In this document: one piece after another, positions 61,640-64,000 of the stretch
Layout: every line of letters starts with the position of its first letter
How positions within the stretch are numbered: position 1 is the stretch's first letter
NCBI GenBank assembly: GCA_946699065.1
Contig: CAMPDV010002091.1
Span: 1 to 64,000 of the forward strand
Length of the DNA: 64,000 bases
Source: Loxodes magnus
Lineage: Eukaryota > Ciliophora > Karyorelictea > Loxodida > Loxodidae
Reading direction: 5' to 3'
Notes under the pieces: generated by a model
The model's input: only the letters and a program-made list of their open reading frames with translations
The model's database searches: none
What the model was told of the DNA's origin: nothing
Position numbers and translations under genes: made by a program

Positions 61640-62976
61640 ACTCTATCAAAGTCTGGGATTTCCAGACTGGAAGTTGTATTCGGACATTAAGTGGACATTC
61701 CTCTTATGTTTATTCGGTGGCGATCTCCAATGATCAGAAGTTCATTATCTCCGGAAGTAATGATAACTCTATCAAAGTCTGGGATTTCCAGACTGGAAGT
61801 TGTATTCGGACATTAAGTGGACATTCCTCTTAAGTTAATTCGGTGGCGATATCAAATGATCAGAAGTTCATTATCTCCGGAAGTTGAGATAACTCTATCA
61901 AAGTCTGGGATTTCCAGACTGGAAGTTGTATTCGGACATTAAGTGGACATTCCTCTTAAGTTAATTCGGTGGCGATCTCCAATGATCAGAAGTTCATTAT
62001 CTCCGGAAGTTATGATAACTCTATCAAAGTCTGGGATTTCCAGACTGGAAGTTGTACTCGGACATTAAGTGGACATTCCTCTTAAGTTAATTCGGTGGCG
62101 ATCTCCAATGATCAGAAGTTCATTATCTCCGGAAGTTATGATAACTCTATCAAAGTCTGGGATTTCCAGACTGGAAGTTGTATTCGGACATTAAGTGGAC
62201 ATTCCTCTTATGTTTATTCGGTGGCGATCTCCAATGATCAGAAGTTCATTATCTCCGGAAGTTATGACAACTCTATCAAAGTCTGGGATTTCCAGACTGG
62301 AAGTTGTATTCGGACATTAAGTGGACATTCCTATGGAGTTAATTCGGTGGCGATCTCCAATGATCAGAAGTTCATTATCTCCGGAAGTTATGACAACTCT
62401 ATCAAAGTCTGGGATTTCCAGACTGGAAGTTGTATTCGGACATTAAGTGGACATTCCTATGGAGTTAATTCGGTGGCGATCTCCAATGATCAGAAGTTCA
62501 TTATCTCCGGAAGTTATGACAACTCTATCAAAGTCTGGGATTTCCAGACTGGAAGTTGTATTCGGACATTAAGTGGACATTCCTCTTATGTTTATTCGGT
62601 GGCGATCTCCAATGATCAGAAGTTCATTATCTCCGGAAGTAATGATAACTCTATCAAAGTCTGGGATTTCCAGACTGGAAGTTGTATTCGGACATTAAGT
62701 GGACATTCCTCTTAAGTTAATTCGGTGGCGATATCAAATGATCAGAAGTTCATTATCTCCGGAAGTTGAGATAACTCTATCAAAGTCTGGGATTTCCAGA
62801 CTGGAAGTTGTATTCGGACATTAAGTGGACATTCCTCTTAAGTTAATTCGGTGGCGATCTCCAATGATCAGAAGTTCATTATCTCCGGAAGTTATGATAA
62901 CTCTATCAAAGTCTGGGATTTCCAGACTGGAAGTTGTACTCGGACATTAAGTGGACATTCCTCTTAAGTTAATTCG
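61640..62976 (+). repeat. 882-bp (7-unit) duplication pair near the right end
   Basis: About 61640-62094 matches 62522-62976: SSYVYS, Asn15, TAA39, TGA15, TAA39, Tyr15 and TAA39 in the same order. The upstream parts (61213 and 62095) correspond unit for unit but differ at residues 39 and 41. The error-rich tail begins right after the second copy. Confidence 0.7.
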
Positions 62977-64000
62977 GGTGGAGATCTCCAATGATCAGAA
63001 GTTCATTATCTCCGGAAGTTATGATAACTCTATCAAAGTCTGGGATTTCCAGGACTGGAAGTTGTATTCGGACATTAAGTGGACATTCCTCTTATGTTTA
63101 TTCGGTGGCGATCTCCAATGATCAGAAGTTCATGATCTCCGGAAGTAGAGATAACTCTATCTAAGTCTGGGATTTCCAGACTGGATGTTGTATTCGGACA
63201 TTAAGTGGACATTCCTATGGAGTTAATTCGGTGGCGATCTCCAATGATCAGAAGTTCATTATCTCCGGAAGTTATGACAACTCTATCAAAGTCTGGGATT
63301 TCCAGACTGGAAGTTGTATTCGGACATTAAGTGGACATTCCTATGGATTATTTCGGTTGCGATCTCCAATGATCAGAAGTTCATTATCTCCGGAAGTAAT
63401 GATAACTCTATCAAAGTCTGGGATTTCCAGACTGGAAGTTGTACTCGGACATTAAGTGGACATTCCTCTTATGTTTATTCGGTGGCGATCTCCAATGATC
63501 AGAAGTTCATGATCTCCGGAAGTAGAGATAACTCTATCAAAGTCTGGGGATTTTCCAGACTGGAAGTTGTATTCGGACATTAAGTGGACATTCCTCTTAT
63601 GTTTATTTTCGGTTGGCGATCTCCAATGATCAGAAGTTCATTATCTCCGGAAGTTATGACAACTCTATCAAAGTCTGGGATTTCCAGACTGGAAATTGTA
63701 TTCGGACATTAAGTGGACATTCCTCTGAAGTTAATTCGGTTGCGATATCAAATGATCAGAAGTTCATTATCTCCCGGAAGTAGAGATAACTCTATCAAAG
63801 TCTGGGATTTCCAGACTGGAAGTTGTATTCGACATTAAGTGGACAAATCCTCTTATGTTTATTCAGGTGGCGATATCAAATGATCAGAAGTTTCATTATC
63901 TCCGGAAGTTATGACAACTCTATCAAAGTCTGGGATTTCCAGACTGGAAGTTGTATTCGGACATTAAGTGGGACATTCCTCTTAAGTTAATTCGGTGGCG
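62977..64000 (+). repeat. Error-rich continuation of the WD40 array (about 8 units with many single-base indels)
   Basis: The same 126-bp unit continues, but phase is lost at once. I see about 13 single-base or short indels, near 62977, 63052, 63348, 63547, 63553, 63606, 63614, 63774, 63829, 63845, 63865, 63891 and 63970, most of them extra bases in short runs. There are only about three clear substitutions (62982, 63164, 63186). The preceding 63 kb has no visible indel. The two short frames here (63231-63455 and 63314-63583) are by-products of the shifts and not genes. An excess of indels over substitutions looks more like uncorrected long-read sequence near a contig end than natural decay, although array edges can also decay. 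Confidence 0.9.

Larger units (their letters stand above)
1..62976 (+). repeat. Phase-locked tandem array of 126-bp WD40-encoding units (about 500 copies)
   Basis: Units begin at the GTG/GTT codon at 103 and recur at 103 + 126n up to 62976, which gives 499 complete copies plus a 102-bp partial copy at the left edge. No indel is seen in this span; distant unit starts such as 355 and 62095 differ by exactly 490 x 126. Fixed segments include the codons for SIKVWDFQTGSC and RTLSGHS, which barely vary even at synonymous sites. Variation is limited to about a dozen codons. Two linked synonymous forms of codons 3-4 (ATC TCC or ATA TCA) mark two unit lineages. Unit GC is about 40%. The array extends beyond the left edge and continues, with errors, into the right tail. 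Repeat structure is certain; whether it is expressed is not. Confidence 0.99.
1..62976 (+). pseudogene. Giant WD40-repeat reading frame (+1), interrupted by stops under the standard code
   Basis: Each unit translates to 42 residues with the WD40 hallmarks: GH at residues 35-36, the turn Asp at residue 16 after GS-X, and the WD box at 22-23 (IKVWDF). The usual WD40 repeat is 40-44 residues and seven blades close one propeller, so about 500 blades would make some 70 propellers, far beyond any family norm I know. Read through, the frame is 20,992 codons. In-frame stops occur roughly once per three units: TGA at residue 15, TAA (rarely TGA) at 39, TGA at 22, and one TAG at 34876. The other five frames are closed in every consensus unit, so the coding origin is clear. 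No start codon, ribosome binding site, intron or non-repeat domain is visible; the GTG and ATG codons that open the sub-segments are ordinary internal codons. It could be a decayed or donor array, or a live gene with reassigned stops. Confidence 0.6.

Noticed and set aside
355-62715. Dozens of separate short genes beginning with GTG or ATG
   Set aside because: They are pieces of one frame cut by stops. The starts are ordinary unit codons (codon 1 GTG, Met10 or Val2), with no distinct upstream signals and no change of sequence at the borders.
1-62976. CRISPR array or other repeat-spacer system
   Set aside because: The 126-bp units are continuous, with no unique spacers between them, and they encode WD40 blades.
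1-62976. Non-coding satellite DNA
   Set aside because: Only one of six frames is open in the consensus, the unit length is a multiple of three, and the translation has all WD40 hallmarks. It may behave like a satellite, but its origin is coding.
1-62976. Repeat-induced point mutation (fungal RIP) as the source of stops
   Set aside because: RIP makes C to T and G to A changes. TGG to TGA fits, but the common stops TAA39 (from GAA or TAT) and TGA15 (from GGA or AGA) need transversions, and most C and G sites are untouched.
1-62976. Diversity-generating retroelement target
   Set aside because: No reverse transcriptase or template repeat is visible, and the variable codons do not show adenine-only substitution.
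63231-63583. Two overlapping frames in the right tail
   Set aside because: Their unusual C-terminal or N-terminal residues arise only from single-base indels in the array unit; they carry no independent coding sequence.
1-64000. Genes on the minus strand
   Set aside because: All three minus-strand frames carry a consensus stop in every unit.
1-64000. Mobile element, phage or integrase-related structure
   Set aside because: No transposase, integrase, terminal repeat or non-WD40 coding sequence is present anywhere in the window.

Overview
The whole window is one tandem array. A 126-bp unit encodes a 42-residue WD40 repeat (one beta-propeller blade) and runs head to tail on the + strand. By position arithmetic there are 499 complete units from 103 to 62976. 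A partial unit precedes them (1-102), and about eight error-rich units follow (62977-64000). I see no other gene, RNA gene, mobile element, CRISPR array, promoter or terminator. Both ends of the array lie outside the window, so the true gene start, any N-terminal domain and the end are not visible.

Only frame +1 is open in the consensus unit. The other five frames each carry at least one stop per unit that is part of the consensus. From 1 to 62976 the phase never slips: every unit start falls at 103 + 126n. Frame +1 is nevertheless cut by stops about once every three units (I counted 27 in the first 10 kb and 36 between 53.2 and 62.97 kb). The stops are not scattered. They sit almost only at unit residue 15 (TGA), residue 39 (TAA, twice TGA) and residue 22 (TGA in place of the WD-box Trp, 13 cases), plus one TAG at 34876. 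Residues 15 and 39 are also the most variable amino-acid sites.

Sequence differences between units are concentrated at residues 15, 39 and 41, with lesser variation at 2, 6, 10, 12, 16, 17, 21, 23, 30 and 38. The long stretches between them, including synonymous sites, are almost invariant. Sites 15, 39 and 41 match the top-face ligand-contact positions of WD40 propellers. The same pattern is known from the 42-residue repeats of fungal HNWD/HET-D/HET-E NLR proteins and from other high-identity WD40 arrays. Layered duplications of whole blocks (504, 756, 882, 1008, 1638, 2268, 2520, 2646 and 3402 bp, all multiples of 126) show that the array grows by unequal exchange and is patched by short conversion tracts.

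Regional layout: 1-9 kb is a subfamily rich in Cys12, Lys17, Arg/Gly15 and TGA15. 9-23 kb is a Tyr15-rich mix with many TGA15. 23-34 kb holds nested block duplications with Ala15 and Asn15. 34-46 kb is mixed and contains the longest open run (40927-42555, 13 units). 46.2-53.1 kb is a tandem pair of 3402-bp blocks. 53-63 kb has TAA39 as nearly the only stop. The last 1 kb is full of single-base indels.

The organism cannot be named from this window. Unit GC is about 40%. A microbial eukaryote is my best guess, because of the array's size and the WD40 repeat style, but large WD40 genes also occur in bacteria. Three explanations remain open: a stop-riddled dead or donor array under the standard code; a very large protein (about 21,000 codons here) in an organism with reassigned stops; or a mixture in which short open segments are used. 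A code with TGA=Trp and TAA=Glu (the Blastocrithidia-type code) would keep the WD Trp and turn the TAA39 motif into the existing Glu39 motif. That is suggestive but not proof.
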